Assembly: GCF_900177675.1 (NCBI RefSeq)
Contig: NZ_FXWM01000002.1
Location: 474,001 to 538,000 of the forward strand
Direction of reading: 5' to 3'
DNA from: Bacillus sp. OV166
Lineage (GTDB): Bacteria; Bacillota; Bacilli; Bacillales; Cytobacillaceae
DNA length: 64,000 nt
The notes below the pieces were generated by a model that saw only the letters and a list, made by a program, of their open reading frames with translations, was not told the origin of the DNA and did no database searches. The position numbers were made by a program, and so were the translations under genes. Shown piece by piece: positions 54,871 to 63,455 of the stretch; the stretch's first letter is position 1, and every line of letters begins with the position of its first letter.

Positions 54871-54894
54871 GATTATATATTATCGATTATATAC
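54871..54894. promoter_or_regulatory. GntR-type operator, site f
   Basis: A 24-base AT-rich element whose reverse strand reads TATAATCGATAATATATAAT in its core, 35 bases upstream of etfB. Nearly identical to site e. Links ETF expression to the catabolic regulon. Confidence 0.6.
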
Positions 54895-55045
54895 AGTTTA
54901 TCATAACGCTTTTTATATGTCAAAATATTATTTCTATTCCGTCAAAAAAAAACCTACCTGCTATTCCCCCTCCGATCCGCATTCCTTCGGACAAATCGAT
55001 TTTTATTTGAAGCTCCATTAAAGACTGATTTTACTTCATTTAAAG

Positions 55046-55657
55046 TCACTTCTCGTGAAACCTCACTTGAACTGTTTGAAGTAACCGAAATATTTGTTTT
55101 GTCGTTGACCTTAAATTATTATATGCCACTTTTGAATCCATAGCTTCTTCTAGTGTCATCGGTGCATTGACTATCGAAAAATAGGAAGTAACACCAAGTT
55201 CATTTAATATTTCTGTCTCTTCAGTTATACCGCCTGCCAGTGCAAGGACAGGAATCTTATACTTTTTGGCAAGTTGCGCTACCCCAACGGGCGCCTTTCC
55301 CATGGATGTTTGACCGTCAAGTTTCCCCTCACCTGTAATAACAAAATCGACCCCTTGCATGTTCTTTTCCATCTCAATAATTTCCAATACTAATTCGATT
55401 CCTGATTGGAGATGGGAATCTAACAAGCCCGCAAACGCATCTCCAAGGCCGCCGGCAGCTCCTGCACCAACTATATTATGAATATCTGTCCCTAGCTCCT
55501 GGAGAACAATCTGGGCAAAGTTTTCCAGCCCTTTATCGAGCTCTTTTATCATCTCTGCCGTCGCTCCTTTTTGGGGGCCAAAAACATAAGTTGCTCCGTT
55601 TGGTCCGTAAAGAGGATTGTTCACATCACACGCCACTTTAATTGTGCAAGCCTTCAA
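55046..55657 (-). pseudogene. Glycerate kinase, 5'-truncated second copy
   Basis: About 203 codons match the C-terminal half of glycerate kinase: VACDVNNPLYGPNGATYVFG, NIVGAGAAGGLGDAF, FVITGEGKLDGQTSMGKAPV and LALAGGITEETEILNELGV. The N-terminal lobe with SFKESMTA and ADGGEGT is missing; a stop (TGA) lies in frame just upstream near 55690. It aligns with residues from about 190 of the intact gene at 32742-33902 but is clearly diverged, so it is not a recent copy. It lies next to the right tRNA-Sec half, consistent with truncation at an element boundary. Confidence 0.8.
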
Positions 55658-55926
55658 CTCGGGGATTACATGGGTCTTATGACCTCAGCCTGAACAGGCC
55701 GTTTTCGTCGGGTAAACTTTTCCGCATCATAAATAAAAAATCCCCTTCCGCAAATATAATAGCGTAAGAGGACGAACAGTTTTAGGCAACTATCAAAACA
55801 GTTTTAACCGTCAGCCTTAAACAGTCTTGCAATGAGACTGGGCGGAAACCGTGTAAGTTAACGGATCAATCAACGGCAACAATCACCGAGTCAATCATCG
55901 TCAAACCCTTTCGGGAGTAAGAACGT
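55658..55926. other. Boundary sequence with short direct repeats
   Basis: No gene recognised. AACAGTTTTA occurs at 55775-55784 and 55797-55806 and a related AACAGTCTTG at about 55826. These resemble CAGTTTTGAAG, the sequence at the crossover point of the tRNA-Sec half (55982-55990). They could be recombinase binding sites or earlier junction scars. Confidence 0.35.
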
Positions 55927-55990
55927 TGGCGGGACCGCGTGGGAATCGAACCCACCAGACCTGGTACGCAAGTCTCAAGCAGTTTTGAAG
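55927..55990 (-). other. 3' half of a selenocysteine tRNA gene (attachment-site remnant, right)
   Basis: Same 64-nt architecture as the left copy: loop CUUCAAA, 3' stem ACUGCU, 7-bp variable arm AGACUUG/CAGGUCU (loop CGUAC), T-arm GUGGG-UUCGAUU-CCCAC, 8-nt acceptor strand GCGGUCCC, discriminator G, CCA. The variable arm and T stem differ from the left copy in compensatory pairs, so both derive from once functional tRNAs. The 5' half is absent; CCTCTAA precedes the loop in both. Confidence 0.75.
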
Positions 55991-56205
55991 TTAGAGGTAG
56001 GCGTTATTTCTATTTATTATTAGTTATCATTCGTCATCTGGAATCCTTAATTATAAAGAGGCTTCGTCAAATTTTAATATTTTAGTTACCTCTAATTATC
56101 AGTAAATATTTTTAATTCGTGACCAGTAGGTGGCCAAGAACCAAGATAGTATAGATTCGGAAACACAGTACTTCTTCTATTTATTTATAGTTACCGACAT
56201 TAACT
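55991..56205. repeat. att-flanking module, copy 2
   Basis: Related to 28698-28960: TTAGAGG, GTTATTTCTATTTATTATTA, ATAAAGAGGCTTCGTCA, GTGACCAG (near 56120) and TATAGTTACCGACA in the same order. Divergence is high but the order is kept. Confidence 0.5.
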
Positions 56206-56593
56206 GCAAATCCTCCTTTTCACAAGGATTTGCAGTTTTTAATATTATTTAATTAAAATGACCTGTTTTCCAATCATAAAAAAATTAATTGAAAGGTATA
56301 TTATTTTCCTTTCATATAAAACCCTAGTATCCCTCCAAACTAATTCTCCCAAAACCCCTACTGCCTTTTGTTCATCAATTTCTTGGTCTATAAGGGTGAT
56401 TTCTTCTCCCTTTCTTATTACCAAGCACATAACACCCTAATACTTGTACCAGCTACACATTTTTATTTAATTGTTATTATTGTTAAGCCGACCGTTGCTT
56501 TAACATCTATTATTTACACTTATAAGGAAACGTTTCGCACAGTACAATCCTTCAAAATCTGTATGCAAAAGTACCTTCCAAGTTAATCCCCTC

Positions 56594-56704
56594 TTATTCC
56601 TCACTAAATTTGAGTTGAACACTTTCAATAGGAAGATTTCTCTCAAGCAATCTCCCTATTTGTTCTTCCATCACCTGAGGTGTATTAGCCGGTTAAACCA
56701 CCAT
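56594..56704 (-). pseudogene. Small gene with a stop at codon 4
   Basis: ATG at 56704 follows a strong AGGAGG. The frame reads MVV, TAA, then PANTPQVMEEQIGRLLERNL and PIESVQLKFSEE to a stop at 56594 (36 codons overall). The body looks like a short helical peptide. Function unknown; one substitution (TAA from AAA, for example) would restore it. Confidence 0.35.
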
Positions 56705-56788
56705 TTTTTTTCCTCCTGTTAGTTACCCATTAAGAAATGTCTTTCCCTTTCATAATGGTATTTTAGGCAAGCAAAGATCTTATATTAC

Positions 56789-57967
56789 TTACAGTAAGGT
56801 AATTTTGTATTTTTTTAGATCAAGAAATTGTATGAATTCTTTGGCCAGAAATTCGGGGGAATGCTTCTTACCTTCGTGCGTCCAGAAAATAGCAAGACCG
56901 ATGATCATTCCTGACACATAATAGGCATACATGTCCTTGCTCGCTTTAAGGGTAATATCCTGCTTAAGGTAAAACTTGCTAAGACAGCCGATAATCTCAG
57001 GTATCGGATCAGGAATACCATAATCAGCGTTGATAAAGTGGACAACTGACAAATGCTCGGTCAGATAAGTAAACAACTTGACAAGGACTTTTTCTGATTC
57101 TGCAACAGTATAGTTTTCTGTCCGTTCTTCAATCGTAAAAATATTGATAAGGTTACGGCAAAAATCCTCAATGATTTCTTTAAACAGGGCATCTTTATCA
57201 GTGTAGTGGTCATAGAAAGTTGCCCTGCGAATATCGCTTTTACGAGTGATATTCGAAATCGTGACGGCCGAATAATTCTTTGTTTCTAGAATCAATTCCG
57301 ATAATGCTTCCTTTAAACCTTGCCTTGTCCGTAAAACCCTCCGATCTACATGCTCCTTATCTTCCATTTCTTTAACAGAATTGCCAAATATCCAATAAAA
57401 GCGCTTCTCAGAAATTAGCTCCCAGAATTCTTGACTGATTTGTTCTGGTGAAAACCCCACGCCTTCATTAATCCAATATAAAATAATTGCATATGTGTAC
57501 AATGCCCGGTAATGGGTATAAAGCTCCTGCTCTAATGGAGACAAAGGAACATTTAAAGGTGATAAGACTACTTCTTTATTAAAGATATCGATAAAAAATC
57601 TATGAAAATTAACATAGGGCATTTTATTTCGGTCTATCATTGTTCTGAAGAAAGCTTTATTTTCGGAAACAAACGATAAGGTCGGATGGACTCTTAGGTT
57701 CATATGATGCAAATTGATATAGGACCCGTCTTTCAGGGAATCAAGAATGGCTTTTCTCAAGCCTTCCTTTTTTTCCTCAATAATTTCTTCGAACACTTCA
57801 AATTTATCTTCGTAGTGAAAGTACAAGGAACCTCTGCTGACACCCGCCTCTTCAGTTATTTCTTTTATAGTAATCTGACGGATGTCTTTTTCTGCTAGCA
57901 AATTCAATAATGTATCTTTAATTTTCCTTGTAACAGATTCAGCGTGGCTTTCTTTCATGGATGACAT
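56789..57967 (-). CDS. Tandem TetR/AcrR-family regulator (two fused TetR units)
   Basis: 392 residues, twice the normal size. HTH 1 is at about 31-52 (ITIKEITEEAGVSRGSLYFH) and HTH 2 at about 235-255 (AVTISNITRKSDIRRATFYD), each followed by an all-helical ligand domain, the first ending GFSPEQISQEFWELI and the second HSPEFLAKEFIQFL. TetR proteins normally dimerise, so this chain may form a pseudo-dimer with two different DNA-reading heads. GGGGAGGAG precedes the ATG. It diverges from the aldehyde/alcohol dehydrogenase operon and probably represses it. Confidence 0.87.
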   Translation of the reverse strand: MSSMKESHAESVTRKIKDTLLNLLAEKDIRQITIKEITEEAGVSRGSLYFHYEDKFEVFEEIIEEKKEGLRKAILDSLKDGSYINLHHMNLRVHPTLSFVSENKAFFRTMIDRNKMPYVNFHRFFIDIFNKEVVLSPLNVPLSPLEQELYTHYRALYTYAIILYWINEGVGFSPEQISQEFWELISEKRFYWIFGNSVKEMEDKEHVDRRVLRTRQGLKEALSELILETKNYSAVTISNITRKSDIRRATFYDHYTDKDALFKEIIEDFCRNLINIFTIEERTENYTVAESEKVLVKLFTYLTEHLSVVHFINADYGIPDPIPEIIGCLSKFYLKQDITLKASKDMYAYYVSGMIIGLAIFWTHEGKKHSPEFLAKEFIQFLDLKKYKITLL

Positions 57968-58035
57968 AGGATCTCCTCCCCTGGTTAATCAAATAATAAG
58001 CATGAAAGGCGGACATTGAACAATTTAACTTAATA

Positions 58036-58051
58036 TGTACGATAAAGTACA
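58036..58051. promoter_or_regulatory. Candidate TetR operator
   Basis: TGTAC-gataaa-GTACA, a perfect 5-bp dyad with a 6-base spacer, in the 207-bp divergent gap between the tandem-TetR gene and the aldehyde dehydrogenase gene. Confidence 0.5.
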
Positions 58052-58174
58052 AACGATTTATGATTGTCTTTTTTTCGACACATTCCACATCTATAATAGA
58101 TTTGCAGGATAAAGAAAGCAAACATTGAAAACAACTTATAGGTTTACTCAACTTGTTTTAAGGAGGAAAAGAAC

Positions 58175-59512
58175 ATGGATGTACAAACAAAACAGGATAT
58201 ACAGCGTGTGTTCCAGCTTCAGAAAAAGAATCAAAAAAGTAAGCGTGTGACTACCGCAGAACAGCGTAAAGCTAAGCTAAACCGTTTCTTGGATGTAATT
58301 ACGGCCAATGAGGAAGAAATCATTGCAGCGATTCGCGATGATGTCCGCAAGCCTTATATTGAAGTAAAACTAGCTGAAGTAGTTGGTACAGTTAAATCTA
58401 TTAAACATAATATCGCAAACCTTGACGAGTGGATGGCTTCTAAAGAAGTAGGATCATCCATTAGTCCCGATGCTCAAGGAATTTTAATGTATGAACCTAA
58501 AGGGGTTTGTTTGATCCTCGGACCATGGAACTATCCTTTTATGTTGACAATGGTTCCACTTGCTTCAGCAATTGCCGCTGGAAACACTGCAATTGTGAAA
58601 CTATCTGATTTTACAATGAAGACGAGTAATATTGCAGCTAAGATTATCCGTGAAGCATTTGATGAGAGTGATGTAGCAATTTTTGAGGGTGAAGTTGATG
58701 TGGCGACAGAGCTTTTAGAACAGCCATTTGATCATATCTTCTTTACTGGAAGCACTAATGTCGGAAAAATCGTTATGGCAGCTGCTGCGAAGAATCTTTC
58801 TTCTGTCACACTTGAACTAGGCGGTAAGAGCCCAACAATTATTGACAACGGCTATGATTTAATGGATGCAGCCAAAAAGATTGCAATTGGCAAATTTATC
58901 AATGCGGGACAGACATGCGTTGCTCCGGATTACGTCTTCATAAAAAAAGAAGAGCAGGCAATGTTTGCCGGCATCATGGAAAAGGTTGTCCAAGCAGGAT
59001 TCCTGGCAGAAGATGGTACTGTTGACCGTAATAAATTCACACAAATTGTCAATGATCGCAACTTCAATCGTGTAAAATCTTTGTTTGACGATGCAATTAG
59101 AAAAGGTGCAGAGATTGCATTCGGTGGTCAATTCGATGCAAGCGACCGTACAATTGCACCAACAGTCTTGATTAATGTCACACCAGATATGGCCATCATG
59201 CAGGAAGAGATCTTTGCGCCAATCCTTCCAATCTTGGATTACGATCAGCTTGATGAAGTGATTGATTATATAAATGACCGTGACAAACCACTGGCGCTGT
59301 ATGTATTCAGCCAAAATCAAGAGGTCATTGACGAAGTATTGAACAACACAACATCCGGAAATGCTTCAGTAAATGATGTAGTTGTTCACTTCACTGATGT
59401 AAACCTCCCATTTGGAGGAGTAAATACAAGCGGTATGGGTTCTTATCATGGGGTTTATGGATTCAGAGAATTCTCCCATGAAAAAGGCGTATTCATACAG
59501 GCTAAAAAATAA
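58175..59512 (+). CDS. Aldehyde dehydrogenase (class 3 / fatty aldehyde type)
   Basis: 445 residues, the shorter class-3 form with a C-terminal helix. Catalytic Cys248 in NAGQTCVAPDYV, Glu214 in LELGGKSP, Asn119 in GPWNYPF and FTGSTNVGK (190-198) are present. Related Bacillus enzymes oxidise medium- and long-chain or aromatic aldehydes with NAD(P). AGGAGG lies eight bases before the start. It is followed at 61 bases by a Fe-alcohol dehydrogenase, so the pair can convert an alcohol to an acid. Confidence 0.9.
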   Translation: MDVQTKQDIQRVFQLQKKNQKSKRVTTAEQRKAKLNRFLDVITANEEEIIAAIRDDVRKPYIEVKLAEVVGTVKSIKHNIANLDEWMASKEVGSSISPDAQGILMYEPKGVCLILGPWNYPFMLTMVPLASAIAAGNTAIVKLSDFTMKTSNIAAKIIREAFDESDVAIFEGEVDVATELLEQPFDHIFFTGSTNVGKIVMAAAAKNLSSVTLELGGKSPTIIDNGYDLMDAAKKIAIGKFINAGQTCVAPDYVFIKKEEQAMFAGIMEKVVQAGFLAEDGTVDRNKFTQIVNDRNFNRVKSLFDDAIRKGAEIAFGGQFDASDRTIAPTVLINVTPDMAIMQEEIFAPILPILDYDQLDEVIDYINDRDKPLALYVFSQNQEVIDEVLNNTTSGNASVNDVVVHFTDVNLPFGGVNTSGMGSYHGVYGFREFSHEKGVFIQAKK

Positions 59513-59573
59513 GAAATTGCATCTTGAGCAATTTTATTTCTATATCATAAGATCACAAGGAGTGTTATAAAAA

Positions 59574-60764
59574 ATGGATTTAATCAATCAACCATTCAAT
59601 CTTAATCTTAATGTGGACTTGAAATTTGGTCTGAATATTGTTCAGCAAGAACTGGCAAATAGCGTGAGACAAGCTAATAAAAATAAAGCATTTATTGTTA
59701 CAGATAAAGGATTAGTTGCTTCAGGTGTCATCGAAAAAGTGACGGCTCCCTTAACTGAAGCAGGCATTGAGTATTACGTTTTCTCTGATGTGGAGGCTAA
59801 CCCGCCAGCAAACTCTGTTATGGCTGGAGTAGAAAAGTACAATGAGGAACAAGCTGACATGATTATTACAATTGGTGGCGGAAGTGCAATCGATTATGCA
59901 AAAGCATTGGCTGTCGGAGCAACACATGAAGGATTTGTTCTTGACTACAGTATTGGCGGCAAGCCTATTGAAGACAAGCTTCCATTATTGTTTGCGATTG
60001 GTACCACAATCGGTACTGGTTCCGAGGTTACTCGTGTAAGTGTTATTACTGACACAGATGCTGGCAGAAAATTAGTTCTAGCGTCACCATACATCATCCC
60101 TAAAACTGTATTTGTGGATCCATCATTGACTCTAGGACTTCCAAGACAGCATGTGGCAGCAACTGGTGCAGACGCACTTGTCCATGCAATTGAATCTTAT
60201 GTTTCATTACCTGCAAATCCATTTACTGATGCCCTTGCATTGCAAGCAATTCGCATGATCTGGGATAATCTTCCTCAGACTTATGCACACGCAGCAAACG
60301 TTGAAGCTCGTGCGCAGGTACACCTTGCAAGCACACTTGCTGGTATGTCATTCAGCATTGCCGGCCTGGGAATGGTACACTCATTGTCCCACCCAATGTC
60401 TGCAAGATATCATGTACCACACGGTCTTGCGAATGCAATTATTTTGCCGCATATTATCGAACATAATATCCCTGCTAATCCCAAGAAATACGCTGATATT
60501 GCCCGCATGTTCGATCCAGCATTAGCTTTGGAAACTGATACACAGGCAGCAAAAAGGCTTGTACTTCTTGTAAAAGAATTCTTGCGTTCTATAGATATTC
60601 CTGAAAACTTCAGCTATCTTGGAGTTGAATTTACTGAGGACAAGATTGCTCAATTAGCAGAAGATGCAATGAACGATCATGGTACTGTTCATTTCAACCC
60701 TCGTAAAGCAGTAGTAGAAGATATCGTTAAAATCTACAGCATTGTTCTTCCTGCACAGAAGTAA
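59574..60764 (+). CDS. Iron-containing alcohol dehydrogenase
   Basis: 396 residues with Fe-ADH features: TIGGGSAIDYAKALAVG, TTIGTGSEVTRVSVI, ATGADALVHAIESYVS and HSLSHPMSARYHVPHGLANA carrying the metal-binding His residues. Distinct from the island copy at 44859-46028 (for example SARYHVPHG against GGRYKVPHG). AAGGAG precedes the ATG. Second and last gene of a two-gene operon closed by a terminator, probably controlled by the tandem-TetR protein. Confidence 0.9.
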   Translation: MDLINQPFNLNLNVDLKFGLNIVQQELANSVRQANKNKAFIVTDKGLVASGVIEKVTAPLTEAGIEYYVFSDVEANPPANSVMAGVEKYNEEQADMIITIGGGSAIDYAKALAVGATHEGFVLDYSIGGKPIEDKLPLLFAIGTTIGTGSEVTRVSVITDTDAGRKLVLASPYIIPKTVFVDPSLTLGLPRQHVAATGADALVHAIESYVSLPANPFTDALALQAIRMIWDNLPQTYAHAANVEARAQVHLASTLAGMSFSIAGLGMVHSLSHPMSARYHVPHGLANAIILPHIIEHNIPANPKKYADIARMFDPALALETDTQAAKRLVLLVKEFLRSIDIPENFSYLGVEFTEDKIAQLAEDAMNDHGTVHFNPRKAVVEDIVKIYSIVLPAQK

Positions 60765-60782
60765 GAAAATAGATCTTCTGCT

Positions 60783-60810
60783 AAAAGCCTTCCGTTGAAG
60801 GAAGGCTTTT
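60783..60810 (+). terminator. Intrinsic terminator
   Basis: AAAAGCCTTCC (60783-60793) pairs with GGAAGGCTTTT (60800-60810), followed by TATTTTTT. Ends the aldehyde/alcohol dehydrogenase operon. Confidence 0.9.
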
Positions 60811-60895
60811 TATTTTTTCATGATTATTATATTTTTCAATTGAGATGGTCCATTTACGGTCGGTTCCACATAATAATGTAGACTTATAAATTCTC

Positions 60896-61774
60896 TCAAC
60901 TACACTGGTAGTGCAAGTACCCTATTAAAAATAACCTCGAACCATTTAATAGAGTCGGTAATCCTGAGGCGAGTTGACCAGAACTAGTGTTCAAAGACGA
61001 CAATCCAGTTCCTAATGAACTAAATCCATTCCTTACTTGTGTCATCCCCACTTGAATTTGACCCGCACCACTGGATATTTGGGTAGCAGCGTTACTTAAT
61101 TTTTGGGCACCGGATGAAAATCCACCTATAGAACCAACCTGTGTTTGCATTCCGTTCACAATATCTTTGGTTCCGGAAGATAATTGGCTGATTCCTGTAG
61201 TAATCTTCTTAGAACCATTGCTTGCATCTTCAATGCTATTTCCTATCGAGGCAATGTCACCAAAAACCACCTCGGCATAATTTTTGCTCAATTGTTGAGA
61301 CAATTTTGTTCTGATTTTATCAACACCTGTTGTGCCAATTTGGGAAGCGATGAAGTTGCTTCCTACATCCACCTTATAATAAAGATTAAGTGGTATCGGT
61401 TTTTGAGAAGTTAAAGTTGTTGCTCGTTTTGAAAAATTATCTGGAATAAAAATCTCAAAATAGTATTGATTATTTTTTAATCCTGTATCCGCCTTCTCCT
61501 TATTTACAAATCTCCAATTGAAGCTCTTGTCTTTCTTTAATTCCTTTACAAGTTCATTTCCAATTGCATATGTTTTTCCTTTATAATGGACCTTAACATC
61601 TTCATTTACTACAGCAACGGGAAGCCGCTCTAAATGGGCATACGGATCCCAATTGGCCCACAAATAGGTTCCACTGTATAGGGTGGGTACAAATAATATA
61701 ACAAAAATGGCAGCCATTTGTTTTTTGTTTTTTAAAATATGTATCCATTCATTTTTAATCCAAGCAACATCCAT
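60896..61774 (-). pseudogene. YhgE/Pip-family membrane protein, C-terminally truncated
   Basis: 292 codons from ATG 61774 (GAGGTG upstream; the extension to 61822 is unsupported). The N-terminus DVAWIKNEWIHILKNKKQMA, one membrane span (IFVILFVPTLYSGTYLWANW) and LPVAVVNEDVKVHYKG match YhgE/Pip proteins, followed by the repeated SSGxxxxxxG coiled region. Full-length relatives exceed 700 residues with five or so more spans. Here the frame turns into RLFLIGYLHYQCS and stops, so the membrane domain was deleted. Confidence 0.75.
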
Positions 61775-62011
61775 TTGTATGCACCTCAAAATATATTGAA
61801 CTTTCTTGTATTTCTTCCTCATTTTTTGTTTGAAGTAAAAGATTTATGCAGAGTATTTAAGAATTATGTTGAAAAATGGTGATATAGGGGAACAGAAAAT
61901 CCTCTTCAATCTTTTAACGTATTAAATGTCACTATTAACTTTATTTTCAATTCATACTGCTCGTAAGTATCGTAGTCCACGTTACTCTAAGTACATTCCT
62001 TCACTTCCCCC
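61775..62011. other. Intergenic between divergent genes
   Basis: Contains the upstream regions of the YhgE-like fragment and the MerR fragment. No separate gene seen. Confidence 0.4.
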
Positions 62012-62042
62012 TTGAACCTTACGCCACATTAGGTTGTATAGT
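62012..62042 (+). promoter_or_regulatory. MerR-type promoter with 19-bp spacer and dyad
   Basis: -35 TTGAAC (62012-62017) and -10 TATAGT (62037-62042) are 19 bases apart, too long for normal sigma-A promoters. An AACCT / AGGTT dyad lies between them. This is the standard MerR-family operator-promoter, here in front of the MerR gene itself. Confidence 0.65.
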
Positions 62043-62084
62043 AAAGTTGTAAGAAAATTAACCATCCGAAAGGAGGTTGTGAAC

Positions 62085-62366
62085 ATTAGTAAAAAGAATT
62101 GGAAAATAGGGGAATTAGCGAAACAGACGGGTCTTTCGATCCGAACACTTCACCATTACGACCAAATAGGGCTTTTATCCCCGTCAATGTATACTGAGTC
62201 AGGTCATAGAATTTATAACGAAATTGATATTGCCAAACTTCAACAAATTATGTCACTTAAACAGTTAGATTTTTCTTTGGAAAAAATTAAAGAAGTCATT
62301 GAAAACCAAGATTTTGATCCAATTGAGCTTGATGTCTCTCTCAGAGAATTGGCTTTTCCATTTTAA
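62085..62366 (+). pseudogene. MerR-family regulator, start codon lost and C-terminally truncated
   Basis: The coding frame reads SKKNWKIGELAKQTGLSIRT, LHHYDQIGLLSPS, SGHRIYNEIDIAKLQQIMSL, a full MerR winged-helix domain. The expected ATG, eight bases after AAAGGAGG, is ATT (62085-62087). A GTG two bases after the ribosome binding site is in frame but badly spaced. After IENQDFDPIEL the frame departs from the family (DVSLRELAFPF) and ends, so the dimerisation helix and effector domain are gone. A near-normal promoter remains. Confidence 0.7.
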
Positions 62367-62590
62367 ACTATCCTGTCCTTGATTTAAGTGCACACCTTAA
62401 CAATCTCACTAAGCTTTAACACTGATATCTTCTTTCTTAAATGTTCTTGTTCCATTTCCGGCCCGTTTATTAAGAAGAAAATACACCTCTTAATAGGTAA
62501 AAGTTTCTGCTTTTGTTGAGAAAAGGTTCCTATCCATTCAAACTCATTACCGGAATGAACAACGCAAGAACCCATATTGGCTACAACAAA

Positions 62591-62973
62591 ACTATAGAGG
62601 AATCCTTGTGTTTTTATCCGCCTGTGCACGCGATAGGACAAATTGCAAAAGAGGAAGTTGTAATCGAGGTTAAGACCATAAATGCAGGATCCTAGGTGAT
62701 TAGCTGGGTGGCATCAGCAAATCGTGATGAGCGTAAATTTACGGATGCTTCAAAATTTATCATTGATCGTAAGCCCAATCCTCATTTAAGTTTCGGATTT
62801 GGTATTCATTTTTGCCTTGGTACCCATTAGCCAGGTTAGAGGCAAACATATCCCTTGAAATATTGCTTAAGCTTTTCTCAAAACTTGTTTTAAAAACGGG
62901 TTCGGAGCTTGAATCTATTCCAAGCCCATTTGTTTTTGGTGTAAAGAACTATCCGGTAACTTTTCAAAGTTAG
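62591..62973 (+). pseudogene. Cytochrome P450, 3' remnant
   Basis: Fragments in two frames: TIEESLCFYPPVHAIGQIAK (ExxR-like region altered to ESLCF), IEVKTINAGS, TAG at 62693, ISWVASANRDERKFTDASKF, HLSFGFGIHFCLG (heme-binding loop with the cysteine ligand), then after a frameshift near 62827 RLEANISLEILLKLFSKL and PFVFGVKNYPVTFQS. This is the C-terminal third of a Bacillus CYP109/YjiB-like P450. It followed the MerR regulator, perhaps its original target. Confidence 0.8.
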
Positions 62974-63355
62974 CGAAAAAAAGAGGCTAAAGCGACAAAA
63001 AGGTGCTGCATCTTATTTTCAAAGTTTTTTGAATAACTATTGGGGAATTTTGTTTAAGAATAATGAATCAACCTTTTCCTGGGTGCTTATTTATTAAGCA
63101 ATATTCTTCCACGATCGGTTGCTTTTCAAGAATAACAAAAAAGCCCAATTTCTCAGTACAAAATTGAGAAATTGGGCTTTATATTGTAATTTCCTTAGCA
63201 TTGTAAATTCGTGTTTTGCTGACTTAATTTAGGGGTATCGGGCCTCCTGCAATTGCATCTATTTCAAAACACTGACAGTTAGATTTATTGCCAGCAGACA
63301 TAAAATAAGATTACTGATTCTACCCCTTATTTTCAACTAGAACAAGCTCCTTTTT
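62974..63355. other. Intergenic, terminator only
   Basis: No gene recognised. It contains the perfect hairpin at 63140-63180. Confidence 0.5.
63140..63180. terminator. Bidirectional terminator, perfect 16-bp stem
   Basis: AAAGCCCAATTTCTCA (63140-63155) and TGAGAAATTGGGCTTT (63165-63180) with a 9-base loop, A and T tracts on both sides. Confidence 0.85.
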
Positions 63356-63455
63356 CTAGGTAGGCTTAAACAGATGGTAATTGGGTGAGCAGATCCGTGC
63401 TTGAGTCCTCGTCATTGTAGCGCCATTATTCCCATGAAATGAATCTGATTGGCTG

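Larger units (their letters stand above)
28634..55926. mobile_element. Candidate genomic island at tRNA-Sec (element A)
   Basis: The segment lies between two tRNA-Sec 3' halves in the same orientation, each flanked on its right by related sequence. This is the layout expected when integrative elements accrete in tandem at one tRNA gene. Content fits an island: decayed genes, three IS families and a self-contained catabolic operon with its own regulators, transporter and ETF. No integrase gene is present within the boundaries, so mobility is lost or was provided by a neighbour. The intact tRNA-Sec would be expected to the right of the window. Confidence 0.5.

Noticed and set aside
56245..56430. 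61-codon reverse-strand frame
   Set aside because: No ribosome binding site or recognisable motif; also overlapped by an equally long frame on the other strand.
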